A stretch of DNA of 64,000 nucleotides from Thermodesulfobium acidiphilum (GTDB taxonomy: Bacteria > Thermodesulfobiota > Thermodesulfobiia > Thermodesulfobiales > Thermodesulfobiaceae), in NCBI RefSeq assembly GCF_003057965.1, contig NZ_CP020921.1, positions 208,100 through 272,099 on the forward strand, in the 5' to 3' direction. The translations under genes and the position numbers were made by a program. Every line of letters begins with the position of its first letter. The stretch's first letter is position 1. Positions 1-7,765 of this stretch are shown here, one piece after another. The notes below the pieces were generated by a model. The model ran no database searches and had not been told where the DNA came from. It saw only the letters and a list, made by a program, of their open reading frames with translations.

Positions 1-54
1 TTTGTGGATGAAGGGGCAATACTTGAAGGAAAAAGCGAGATGTTGAGGCCCTGA
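1..54 (+). CDS. 3' end of an upstream gene, product unknown
   Basis: An open frame runs from base 1 and ends at the TGA at 52-54; the last residues read ...EGKSEMLRP. Only 17 codons are present, so the product cannot be named from sequence. In many Firmicutes a PSP1-domain (YaaT-like) gene or a small methyltransferase gene precedes rsmI, but that is context only. The stop codon overlaps the presumed CTG start of rsmI in a CTGA arrangement, which suggests translational coupling. Confidence 0.45.
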   Translation, partial: FVDEGAILEGKSEMLRP

Positions 55-869
55 AAGGGAGGCTTTATTTAATTGGTACTCCTATAGGAAATCTAAGAGA
101 TATAACCTATCGGGCAGTAGAGGTTTTAAATTCGGTAGGATCAGTGTTTTGTGAGGATACAAGAGTAAGTCTAAAACTTCTGAAATATTATAATATAAAA
201 AAACCTCTTTTTTCTTTTAATTCTCATAATTTTTTAAAACAATCTGAACTCGTGTTAAACAGGCTTGAACACGAATCTGTTGGACTTATAACTGATGCTG
301 GTATGCCTGGTATTTCTGATCCGGGATCATTTTTGGTTGATCTGGTTAGAAAGAATAACTACGAGATAATAGTAATACCTGGCCCAAGTTCATTAACAGC
401 GTCAATTGCTCTATCAGGTTTCAAACCAAATCTATGGCTCTTTCCTGGTTTTTTTCCTAAAGATAATTCTAAAAGAAAAGAAATTATCAATGCTTATGTC
501 TATTCAGGAGGACATCTTATTTTTTTCGAGTCTGCCAAGAGATTATTTGATACTTTGCTTTGGATAAGAAATAATTTCAAATTTAACCCAAGAGTTTGCG
601 TGTTCAAGGAAATTACAAAAATTTATGAAGAGGTTATTTGTTTTGAACTGTCTTTGATAGAAGAGAAGTTAGAATCATCTAATATCAAAGGCGAAATTGT
701 TGTAGCTCTTGAGTCAGCTGGGACATTTGTAGATAAAGAAGAAGAATCTTATCAGCTAGCATTAGAATTAATAAAACTTGGAATTGAGCCTTCAAGGGTA
801 GTTAGACTCCTTTCTAAATATTTAGGAGTGAATAAAAACTGCCTTTACAAAAAGCTTTTACCGAATTAA
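51..869 (+). CDS. rsmI: 16S rRNA (cytidine-1402-2'-O)-methyltransferase RsmI
   Basis: RsmI uses S-adenosylmethionine to methylate the 2'-OH of C1402 in the decoding centre of 16S rRNA. The protein has the TP-methylase N-terminal motif LYLIGTPIGNLRD, the CEDTR motif, the TDAGMPGISDPG loop and the VIPGPSS motif. The conserved N-terminus lies upstream of the first ATG/GTG/TTG in frame (GTG at 144), so the true start must be earlier. The only near-start codon in this open stretch is CTG at 51, which overlaps the upstream stop as CTGA and gives a 272-residue protein of normal family length. A GTG start at 144 would remove the SAM-binding strand. The metG and tatD neighbours downstream match the conserved rsmI-metG-tatD order of Gram-positive relatives. 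The family call is secure; the start is inferred. Confidence 0.9.
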   Translation: MKGRLYLIGTPIGNLRDITYRAVEVLNSVGSVFCEDTRVSLKLLKYYNIKKPLFSFNSHNFLKQSELVLNRLEHESVGLITDAGMPGISDPGSFLVDLVRKNNYEIIVIPGPSSLTASIALSGFKPNLWLFPGFFPKDNSKRKEIINAYVYSGGHLIFFESAKRLFDTLLWIRNNFKFNPRVCVFKEITKIYEEVICFELSLIEEKLESSNIKGEIVVALESAGTFVDKEEESYQLALELIKLGIEPSRVVRLLSKYLGVNKNCLYKKLLPN

Positions 870-926
870 TTTTAGATTTGAGCAACCTGTTTTATGATTC
901 TTAAAATTTACTTTTGTGGGAGTTGG

Positions 927-1271
927 ATGGTGAAAGAAATCTTGATTACTACAGAACTTGATCCCCAGGGATACTTAATTAAAGAAAGGTTTGGCGTTGT
1001 ATTCGGAGTATCTGTTTTTTCCAGAAATGTGCTGGGCAACTTTTTCGGAAGCATTCGTGCAATTTTTGGTGGAGAACAAAGCGGCTATGCAAAAATGATT
1101 ATGAAAAATAGAGACAATGCTATTGAGAAACTGGTTGAAAATGCAAGAAATTTGGGTGCAAATGCCGTAATAGGAGTAAGATTTGATTCTAATGAATTCG
1201 ATTCAGGTAAAGGTCAATCTATGAATGAAGTTGTAGTTTATGGTACTGCAGTTATATTAGAGAAGAAATAA
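927..1271 (+). CDS. YbjQ-like UPF0145 heavy-metal-binding-domain family protein
   Basis: A 114-residue protein with the UPF0145/YbjQ layout: an N-terminal strand (KEILITTELDPQGY), a central glycine-rich segment, a helix of the form NRDNAIEKLVENARNLGANAV, then GVRFDSNE and the closing YGTAVIL strand. The biochemical role of this family is not established; relatives form pentameric rings and are often called putative heavy-metal-binding. The frame is open from 894, but ATG at 927 is preferred because a GGGAG sequence at 918-922 sits just upstream and the family starts at this point. It lies between rsmI and metG with no known functional link to either. Confidence 0.8.
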   Translation: MVKEILITTELDPQGYLIKERFGVVFGVSVFSRNVLGNFFGSIRAIFGGEQSGYAKMIMKNRDNAIEKLVENARNLGANAVIGVRFDSNEFDSGKGQSMNEVVVYGTAVILEKK

Positions 1272-1278
1272 AAGGTAT

Positions 1279-1298
1279 TTTTGATAATATTATCAAAA
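1279..1298. promoter_or_regulatory. Perfect 20-bp palindrome, Fur/PerR-like half sites
   Basis: Two exact 10-base inverted arms, TTTTGATAAT and ATTATCAAAA, abut with no spacer, between the UPF0145 stop and the metG -10 box. The TGATAAT/ATTATCA core is the half-site pair of Fur-family boxes, which normally have one base between the halves. It could be an operator or just an AT-rich hairpin at the end of the upstream gene. No T-run follows, so it is not a good terminator. Confidence 0.35.
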
Positions 1299-1324
1299 CT
1301 TTTGAGTACTTAAAAGCATAAAAA

Positions 1325-1352
1325 TTTTGTAAAACTGACAATAGGTTATAAT
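1325..1352 (+). promoter_or_regulatory. Probable metG promoter
   Basis: A perfect TATAAT lies at 1347-1352, 27 bases upstream of the metG start, followed by a strong AAGGAGG ribosome site. The -35 is weak; TTTTGT at 1325-1330 is at 16-base spacing. This would make metG, tatD and the genes behind them a unit separate from rsmI. Confidence 0.45.
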
Positions 1353-1378
1353 ATTTATATTACTTTAAGGAGGCAAAA

Positions 1379-2905
1379 ATGGCAAAATCTTTCTACATTA
1401 CTACCCCAATATATTATGTAAATGATAGACCACACATAGGTCACGCTTATACGACTGTGGCATGTGATGTACTTGCAAGATTCAGGAGGCTGGAAGGAAG
1501 AGATGTTTTTTTTCTAACTGGGACAGACGAGCACGGTAAGAAAATCCAGAAAGCTGCAGAAGAAAGCTCTTCAGATTCAAAATCATACGTAGATCGATTT
1601 GCCAAAATTTTTCAAGATGCGTGGTTTGCCCTTAATATTTCTAACGATGACTTTATAAGGACAACACAAGAAAGGCATTATAAAGCGGTTGCTAAATTCT
1701 GGCAAATTGTTAACAACAATGGAGATATATATAAAGGAAAGTATTCCGGATGGTATTGTGTGCCATGCGAAACTTTTTTTTCAGATGAACAGCTTGTGAA
1801 TGGGAAATGTCCTGATTGTGGCAGAGAGGTAGAATGGATGGAGGAAGAATCCTATTTTTTTAGGCTTTCAAAATATACAGAGCCACTTTTAGATCTTTAC
1901 AACAACAAAAAAAAATTTGTTATGCCCGATTTTAGAAGGAATGAAGTGATTCAGTTTGTAAAGCAGGGCTTAAAGGATCTTTCTATATCGAGAAGCAAAT
2001 TTTCCTGGGGGATAAAGGTTCCTGATGATCCAGGACATGTAATATATGTTTGGTTTGATGCGCTATTAAACTATCTTACTGCTGCTGGATTTGCAGAAGA
2101 TGAAGAGAAATTTAAAAGAATATGGCCTGCTGATGTTCACGTGGTTGGTAAAGAAATTGTTCGTTTCCATGCGGTAATCTGGCCTGCTATGTTGATGAGT
2201 GCGAAACTTCCATTGCCAAAAATGGTTTTTGGCCATGGTTGGTGGACTATGGAGGGGGAAAAGATGTCAAAATCTAAGGGGAATGTGGTTGACATATGGG
2301 CTTTATCGAAAGATGTTGGAGTAGATCCTATGAGATACTTTTTGATGAAAGCAGTGCCGTTTGGACAGGATGGAGATTTTTCTTATAAAAGTCTAAAGGA
2401 GATATTAAATGCCGATCTTGCTAATGACTTTGGAAATCTTTTAAATAGAACTGCATCAATGCTTGAAAGATATAATAATAGCTCTCTAACTGAAGCAGAT
2501 AAGTTTTTTAATAAAGAGAGTTTTGTAAATTTAAGGGCTATTTTTGATGGTATGAAGGAAAGGATTGAAAGGTATTATGACAATCTTTCTTTCAGCTTTG
2601 TACTTGAGGAGATAATGACATTAATTAAGGGTGCAAATAAATTTTTGGACCAAACTGCCCCCTGGAGATCCTTTAAGGAAAGAGGATTTGATTTAGAGGT
2701 TGCAAGCACTTTTTATCACGTTTTTGAGATAATAAGACTTTCTTCTATTGCTCTATATCCATTTATGCCCACAATATCTAAAGATGTTTTAAGAAGACTT
2801 TCTATATATAAAAAACCTTCCTGGTCTGAATTTAGTTGGGGGTTATTGCCTTTGCCTTGCAAAGTTGAAAAGGGTGAGCCTATTTTCAAGAGGCTAGAAA
2901 CCTGA
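1379..2905 (+). CDS. metG: Methionyl-tRNA synthetase MetG, short form
   Basis: MetG charges tRNA-Met with methionine using ATP. The class I signatures are present: PHIGH in the first Rossmann half and KMSKSKGN in the second half. A CxxC...CPDC zinc knuckle (CVPC...CPDC, about residues 126-144) lies in the connective domain. The protein has 508 residues and ends after the anticodon-binding helical bundle, without the C-terminal EMAP-II-like tRNA-binding domain found in longer bacterial forms. ATG at 1379 follows AAGGAGG at good spacing. The stop overlaps the tatD start as TGATG. Confidence 0.97.
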   Translation: MAKSFYITTPIYYVNDRPHIGHAYTTVACDVLARFRRLEGRDVFFLTGTDEHGKKIQKAAEESSSDSKSYVDRFAKIFQDAWFALNISNDDFIRTTQERHYKAVAKFWQIVNNNGDIYKGKYSGWYCVPCETFFSDEQLVNGKCPDCGREVEWMEEESYFFRLSKYTEPLLDLYNNKKKFVMPDFRRNEVIQFVKQGLKDLSISRSKFSWGIKVPDDPGHVIYVWFDALLNYLTAAGFAEDEEKFKRIWPADVHVVGKEIVRFHAVIWPAMLMSAKLPLPKMVFGHGWWTMEGEKMSKSKGNVVDIWALSKDVGVDPMRYFLMKAVPFGQDGDFSYKSLKEILNADLANDFGNLLNRTASMLERYNNSSLTEADKFFNKESFVNLRAIFDGMKERIERYYDNLSFSFVLEEIMTLIKGANKFLDQTAPWRSFKERGFDLEVASTFYHVFEIIRLSSIALYPFMPTISKDVLRRLSIYKKPSWSEFSWGLLPLPCKVEKGEPIFKRLET

Positions 2906-3708
2906 TGTATTTTGATAGTCATCTACATCTTGAGAGCGAATCGTTTGATTCTGACAGAGAGGATGTTATAAAGAGAGCTTTTGACGAACAAATAGGTTTG
3001 ATGATTAATGTGGGATCGGATCTTGAAACCTCGCTTAAATCTGTAGAACTATCCAATAAATACAAGGGCAAAATTTTTGCTGTTGTTGGTTTTCATCCCC
3101 ATGAAGCAAAATTTTTTAACGAAAATTTTTATAATGCAATAAAGGATTTAACTTACTTTGAAAACGTTTTAGCTATCGGTGAAATCGGACTTGATTATCA
3201 CTATAATTATTCTCCGAGAGAATCTCAAATAAACTGTTTTAGAAAGCAGCTTGCGCTGGCAAGGGAAGTAGGGCTTCCAGTAGTTATTCATATGAGAGAG
3301 GCAACAAAGGATACTATTGACATATTAGAAGAGTTTAATGCTGACTCAATTGGTGGAGTGTTTCACTGTTTCTCTGGTTCTGTTGATACTATGAAAAAAG
3401 TAGTGTCTATGAATTTTTTTATATCTTTTGCAGGTCCAATAACTTTTTCAAATTCTCATAAGTTGAGAAACGTAGTCTTTGAGACTCCAATTGAAAGAAT
3501 TTTGTCCGAAACCGATTCGCCATTTCTTGCTCCAGTACCTTTTAGAGGGAAAAGAAACGAACCTGTAAATGTAAAGGAGGTTGTAAGGGCCTTATCAGAG
3601 ATAAAAAATATAGAAATTAACGATCTGAAGGCTATTTTATTTGAAAATTTATTGAACGCTTTTCCTAAATTAAGGCATTTTAAGGATAAAGGCCTTATTA
3701 ACTATTAA
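2905..3708 (+). CDS. tatD: TatD-family metal-dependent deoxyribonuclease
   Basis: TatD-family enzymes are metal-dependent TIM-barrel hydrolases with DNase activity implicated in DNA repair or turnover. The 267-residue protein has the metal-binding DSHLHL at its N-terminus, GEIGLDYHY with the bridging glutamate, IHMREA, FHCFSGS, and the closing ETDSP(F)LAP motif. It starts with ATG overlapping the metG stop by one base, so it is translationally coupled. The metG-tatD pair is widely conserved. Despite the name, it is not part of the Tat export system whose tatC and tatA lie further along in this window. Confidence 0.93.
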   Translation: MYFDSHLHLESESFDSDREDVIKRAFDEQIGLMINVGSDLETSLKSVELSNKYKGKIFAVVGFHPHEAKFFNENFYNAIKDLTYFENVLAIGEIGLDYHYNYSPRESQINCFRKQLALAREVGLPVVIHMREATKDTIDILEEFNADSIGGVFHCFSGSVDTMKKVVSMNFFISFAGPITFSNSHKLRNVVFETPIERILSETDSPFLAPVPFRGKRNEPVNVKEVVRALSEIKNIEINDLKAILFENLLNAFPKLRHFKDKGLINY

Positions 3709-3770
3709 GTAAAAAGAATTTTTTTGTAACTTATATGATGTTTTTCAACTTTCTAAGGAGGTGTTTTAAG

Positions 3771-4565
3771 TTGAGACCAGCTTATGTTTCTGGATACTTT
3801 TATCCGCTTAGAGAAAGCGATTTGTTGAAGTTTATGTCCGAAGTCATATTAGACGTTCCTAAAAGAAAAGTAAAAGGAGCAGTGGTACCTCACGCGGGAT
3901 ATAATTTTTCTGGTTCTATTGCAGGGAAAGTTTACTCTTCAATTGAGTGCCCAGATACTTTTTTACTTGTTGGCCCAAAACATTCAATGGAATCTGATGG
4001 AATATTTTTATCACAAACTTCATGGGCCACTCCACTTGGCGAGGTTATGCCTGATAGGGATTTGGGGGAATCTTTACTCCATCATTGTGAATTTATCCAT
4101 CTAAATGAGAGAGTTCATGCGAATGAGCACTCTCTTGAGGTTCAGGTTCCGTTTATAAAATACGTCTGTCCTAAAGCAAAGATTTTACCTATTGCTGTTT
4201 CTACGACTTCAGAGGGGATTCTTTCTTCAACAGGAAAATGTATAGCAAGTGTACTTAAAGAATCCAATAAATCTGTTGTCGTGGTTATGAGTAGCGATTT
4301 GAATCATCATGAGCCGCAAGAGATAACAATGGAAAAGGATGAGAAAGTAATTAAAAATTTGATGTCATTAGATTCAAGGGGCTTGCTTAGGACTGTTTAT
4401 GAAGAAGACGTTTCTATGTGTGGAGCATGGTCCTGCTTTCTTGGTTTGACAATATTAAAAGAATTGGGAGCTACTAAGGCCGAACTTTTAGAACACAGGA
4501 CTTCTGGTGATGTGAATATGGATTATACTCAGGTAGTGGGTTATACAGGCATCTTGTTTGAATAA
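3771..4565 (+). CDS. MEMO1-family protein (AmmeMemoRadiSam system protein B)
   Basis: A 264-residue MEMO-family protein, structurally related to LigB-type non-haem iron dioxygenases, of uncertain activity. It has the family motifs RPAYVSGYFYP at the N-terminus, VVPHAGYNFSGSIAG, LVGPKH, HANEHSLEVQVPF and VVMSSDLNHHEP. The frame is open from an ATG at 3735, but TTG at 3771 is the likely start because a perfect AAGGAGGT at 3755-3762 lies eight bases upstream and homologues begin at RPAYVSG. Often this gene sits with an AMMECR1 and a radical SAM gene; neither is adjacent here. Confidence 0.88.
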   Translation: MRPAYVSGYFYPLRESDLLKFMSEVILDVPKRKVKGAVVPHAGYNFSGSIAGKVYSSIECPDTFLLVGPKHSMESDGIFLSQTSWATPLGEVMPDRDLGESLLHHCEFIHLNERVHANEHSLEVQVPFIKYVCPKAKILPIAVSTTSEGILSSTGKCIASVLKESNKSVVVVMSSDLNHHEPQEITMEKDEKVIKNLMSLDSRGLLRTVYEEDVSMCGAWSCFLGLTILKELGATKAELLEHRTSGDVNMDYTQVVGYTGILFE

Positions 4566-4572
4566 TTGAAAC

Positions 4573-4914
4573 ATGAGAGGTTTAAAAAAGATTTCAAGAG
4601 ATAAACCTTGTATAGCAATAATAACTGCTCCAGAGAAAGATGCTGTAGTTCTTGCGAGAAAATTAATTGAGTCAAAGGTTGCTGCTTGTGTAAATATTTG
4701 TAAATATGTAGAATCAATTTATGTTTGGCAAGGTACAATAGTAGAAGATACAGAAGATATATTGATTGTAAAAACATTTTTATCTTTGAAAGAGAAATTT
4801 AAGACTTTAGTTTTAGAAAATCATCCATATGATACGCCTGAAATAATTTTTCTAAAGTTAGAAGACGTCGAGGTACGATATCTATCCTGGATGAGAGAGG
4901 TCCTAATGGGCTGA
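4573..4914 (+). CDS. cutA: CutA1 divalent-cation tolerance family protein
   Basis: CutA1 is a small trimeric ferredoxin-fold protein linked to copper tolerance in E. coli, with an uncertain primary role. The 113-residue product has the hallmark core: TAPEKDAVVLARKLIE, then KVAACVNI, SIYVWQGTIVEDTEDILIVKT and the HPYDTPEI motif. There is no clear ribosome site before the ATG, which lies seven bases after the MEMO stop, so it probably depends on coupling. Its own stop overlaps the mlaE start as TGATG. Confidence 0.92.
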   Translation: MRGLKKISRDKPCIAIITAPEKDAVVLARKLIESKVAACVNICKYVESIYVWQGTIVEDTEDILIVKTFLSLKEKFKTLVLENHPYDTPEIIFLKLEDVEVRYLSWMREVLMG

Positions 4915-5666
4915 TGAATTATTTTATCGAATTTTTTTCTGATGTAGGGCAACTATCTTATCTATTCTTCAGATCCATTGTTGCTTTATTAACTGTAAGG
5001 TTTAGATTTTTTTTGTTTTTGGATCAGTGTTTTATGATTGGAGTAGAATCTGTACCTATTGTGTTTATTACTTCCCTTTTTGTGGGCATGGTGTTTTCCA
5101 TCCAAACTGCTAGAGAATTTGTCTTTTATGGGGCTGGTTCTGTTGTTGGCGGAGTAGTAGGTATCGCAATAATTAGAGAATTAGGTCCGATGATAACAGG
5201 GGTTGTTGTTGCGGGAAGAGTTGGCTCTGCTATGGCTGCTGAAATAGGTACAATGAAAGTTACTGAGCAGATTGATGCCCTTTTATCCATGTCGGTTGAT
5301 CCAATTTTTTATCTTGTTGCTCCAAGAGTTTTTGCCTGTATGTTAATGTTGCCCCTCTTAACTGTTATTGCAAACTTAGCAGGAGTTATAGGTGGATATT
5401 TTGTTGCTGTTTATTACGGTGGAGTTATACCTTCATCCTTTGTGGAATCTATAAAGTTTCTTGTTAAAGTTTGGGACATTGAAGCAAGCCTTATAAAGGC
5501 TATGATATTTGGTTGTATTATATCACTTATTGGGACGTTTATAGGTTTAAGAACAAAGGCTGGAGCTAGAGGTGTCGGAAATTCTACAATGCTTTCTGTC
5601 GTTATTTCTTTAATTTTAATCTTTGTTTTTAATTATTTCCTTTCAATGGTAATGTTCTCACGATGA
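4914..5666 (+). CDS. mlaE: MlaE-family phospholipid ABC transporter permease
   Basis: This is the inner-membrane permease of an MCE/Mla system, which moves phospholipids between the inner and outer membranes. The 250-residue protein has about five hydrophobic segments and the MlaE signatures FITSLFVGMVFSIQ, IIRELGPMITGVVVAGRVGSA, AEIGTMKVTEQIDAL and PRVFACMLMLPLLT. It overlaps cutA upstream (TGATG) and mlaF downstream (ATGA), so mlaE-mlaF-mlaD are one translational unit. Its presence argues for an outer membrane. Confidence 0.94.
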   Translation: MNYFIEFFSDVGQLSYLFFRSIVALLTVRFRFFLFLDQCFMIGVESVPIVFITSLFVGMVFSIQTAREFVFYGAGSVVGGVVGIAIIRELGPMITGVVVAGRVGSAMAAEIGTMKVTEQIDALLSMSVDPIFYLVAPRVFACMLMLPLLTVIANLAGVIGGYFVAVYYGGVIPSSFVESIKFLVKVWDIEASLIKAMIFGCIISLIGTFIGLRTKAGARGVGNSTMLSVVISLILIFVFNYFLSMVMFSR

Positions 5667-6415
5667 TAAAATTTTCTAACGTCTTTAAGAGTTTTGGGGG
5701 GAGAACTGTTCTTGAAGATATAAGCTTTTTTATACCAGACAACAAAATAACAGTTATCATGGGACCATCGGGTTGTGGAAAGAGTACTGTTTTAAGACTT
5801 ATGATAGGACTTATGAAACCGGATTCTGGAATAATTGAGATTATGGGCAACAACATTACAAAAATTTCTGATAAAGAGCTATTTGAAATTAGAAAAAATA
5901 TGGGTATGGTATTTCAAGCTGGAGCCTTATTTGATTCTTTAAACGTAATCGATAATGTATCATTTTTTTTAAAAGAACATAAACTAAAATCTAAAGAAGA
6001 GATTGATTCTTTATCCCTTGAGGCCTTAAAGTTTGTAGGTTTAGAAGATAGCGCTTATCTGTATCCATCAGAACTTTCAGGTGGCATGCAAAGAAGAGTA
6101 GCAATTGCAAGGACAATTGTATATCGACCAAAAATAGTTTTATTTGATGAGCCAACAACAGGGCTTGATCCTCATACGAGCAGAATTATTGAAGATTTAA
6201 TTAGAAATCTTAAAGAGCAAACAGGAGCTCTTATATTAATTGTTAGCCATGTGTTTCAAACTGCATTTAGATTGGCTGAAAGGATAATTTATTTAGATAA
6301 CAAGAAAATATTATTTGATGGTGAACCTAGGGATTTTGTAAAATTTGATAACGCTTTTGTCCAAACCTTTTTGGGTCCAGAGGGTAAAAAGATATTTTTC
6401 AATTATAATACTTAA
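5663..6415 (+). CDS. mlaF: MlaF-family phospholipid ABC transporter ATPase
   Basis: The cytoplasmic ATPase that powers the MlaE permease. The 250-residue protein has a complete nucleotide-binding domain: Walker A GPSGCGKST near residue 36, a Q-loop in GMVFQAGALFDSLNV, the signature LSGGMQRRVAIAR, Walker B KIVLFDEPTTGLDP and the switch histidine in IVSH. The start ATG overlaps the mlaE stop by four bases (ATGA). No MlaB (STAS) gene accompanies it. Confidence 0.94.
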   Translation: MIKFSNVFKSFGGRTVLEDISFFIPDNKITVIMGPSGCGKSTVLRLMIGLMKPDSGIIEIMGNNITKISDKELFEIRKNMGMVFQAGALFDSLNVIDNVSFFLKEHKLKSKEEIDSLSLEALKFVGLEDSAYLYPSELSGGMQRRVAIARTIVYRPKIVLFDEPTTGLDPHTSRIIEDLIRNLKEQTGALILIVSHVFQTAFRLAERIIYLDNKKILFDGEPRDFVKFDNAFVQTFLGPEGKKIFFNYNT

Positions 6416-6449
6416 TTAAGGTAATAATGAGTTTTGAAGGGAGAGAGTT

Positions 6450-7718
6450 TTGGAAAAAGGTAAAGCTGTAAAGGTAGGTATATTTGTACTTGCTACATTA
6501 ATTTTGCTTGCGGGCTCTATTTTGTGGTTCCAAAGCGATTTCCTAAAGCCGATGTATAGAATAGTTGCATATTTTCCTGATGTAAGCGGTCTTTCGGTTG
6601 ATGCGCCCGTTTATTATATGGGCGTTAAAGTTGGCAGAATTAAAAGGATTACTCCTACTCTTTATAAAGGCGTCGAAACTGTAATATTGATAAAAAAAGA
6701 TATTCTAATACCTAAAGGTTCTTATTTTTCAATAGGAACTTACGGTTTGGTAGGGGACAAGTTTATAAGTATAACCCCACCAAAGTCTATAACCAAAGAA
6801 TATTTAACTGATGGGGCTACAGTAATTGGCACTTCTCCTCCTACCTATGAAGATATTCTGAACGAAACAAGTGTTTTGCTGGTAAGGGTTAGCAATCTTA
6901 CAAAAGATCTTCACGATACTCTTTTGAACCCAGAGTCCAAAGAATCAATAAAGAAAACGCTTTTCCTTGCATCTTCTATAGCAACAAATATAGACAGGTT
7001 TACAAGGGTTTTAAGCGATTTAGCTTATAAAAACGAATCCGACGTAAATCAAACTATTAGCAATCTAAGAGGTTTTTCTGAGTATCTTCTGGCAATATCA
7101 AAAAATATTGATAAGGGAGTATCGGATCCTGAGCTATTTCCCTCTATAAAAAGCGCGTTGTTGAATATTAATGAGGCATCTAAAAACGTTGCAAACCTGG
7201 CTTCCAATCTAAATGATATTGTAAAGGATAAAAAAACCAAAGAAGAGATAAAACAAACTATTACAAATGCTAGCGAAATTACTGAAAGATCAAAGAAAGT
7301 GTTGGATTATCTTGCTAATACAAAGATTACTCCACAAGTAAGAGTTTTTAGTGGTCCTAAAGACAGAAGAGAGGGAGCTTTCTTTCTAGACATACATCCG
7401 CCTGGAGACAGATTCTATAGATTTGGAGTAAGGGATTCTGGCGGCAAAACTAAAGTTGATGCTCAAGCAGGGCAGAAGATAAATGATAATTTAGACGTTC
7501 GTATTGGATACATGAACTCCCACCTTGGAGCAGGTTTAGATGTACACTACGGTCGATTTGGTGTTGAAAGTGAAATATACGATCCAAAGCGTACTACTCT
7601 TGATAGCATTTTATCGTATTCAATTACTAAAGACGTTGATCTTTTAATGTATCTCAAAGACCTTACCAGAAGTGATAGAGAAGTGCTGGGCGGAGTAAGA
7701 TATAAATTTGATAATTAA
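6450..7718 (+). CDS. mlaD: MlaD-type MCE-domain protein with a long C-terminal extension
   Basis: The substrate-binding subunit of the lipid transporter, anchored in the inner membrane and facing the periplasm. It begins with TTG at 6450 behind a purine-rich AAGGGAGAGAG site. Residues about 8-27 form one transmembrane helix; the MCE domain spans about 36-115 (AYFPDVSGLSVDAPVYYMGVKVG). A helical, coiled-coil-like stretch covers about 130-290. The last 120 residues are rich in alternating polar and hydrophobic strands (for example RFGVRDSGG, NDNLDVRIGYMNSHLGAGLD, VLGGVRYKFDN), looking like outer-membrane beta-strands. At 422 residues it is far longer than the E. coli MlaD of about 180. No mlaC is visible, so the extension may bridge the periplasm. 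Confidence 0.88.
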   Translation: MEKGKAVKVGIFVLATLILLAGSILWFQSDFLKPMYRIVAYFPDVSGLSVDAPVYYMGVKVGRIKRITPTLYKGVETVILIKKDILIPKGSYFSIGTYGLVGDKFISITPPKSITKEYLTDGATVIGTSPPTYEDILNETSVLLVRVSNLTKDLHDTLLNPESKESIKKTLFLASSIATNIDRFTRVLSDLAYKNESDVNQTISNLRGFSEYLLAISKNIDKGVSDPELFPSIKSALLNINEASKNVANLASNLNDIVKDKKTKEEIKQTITNASEITERSKKVLDYLANTKITPQVRVFSGPKDRREGAFFLDIHPPGDRFYRFGVRDSGGKTKVDAQAGQKINDNLDVRIGYMNSHLGAGLDVHYGRFGVESEIYDPKRTTLDSILSYSITKDVDLLMYLKDLTRSDREVLGGVRYKFDN

Positions 7719-7765
7719 TTATAATTATTAAATTCTATAAATATTTAAAATGATGGAGGCATAAT

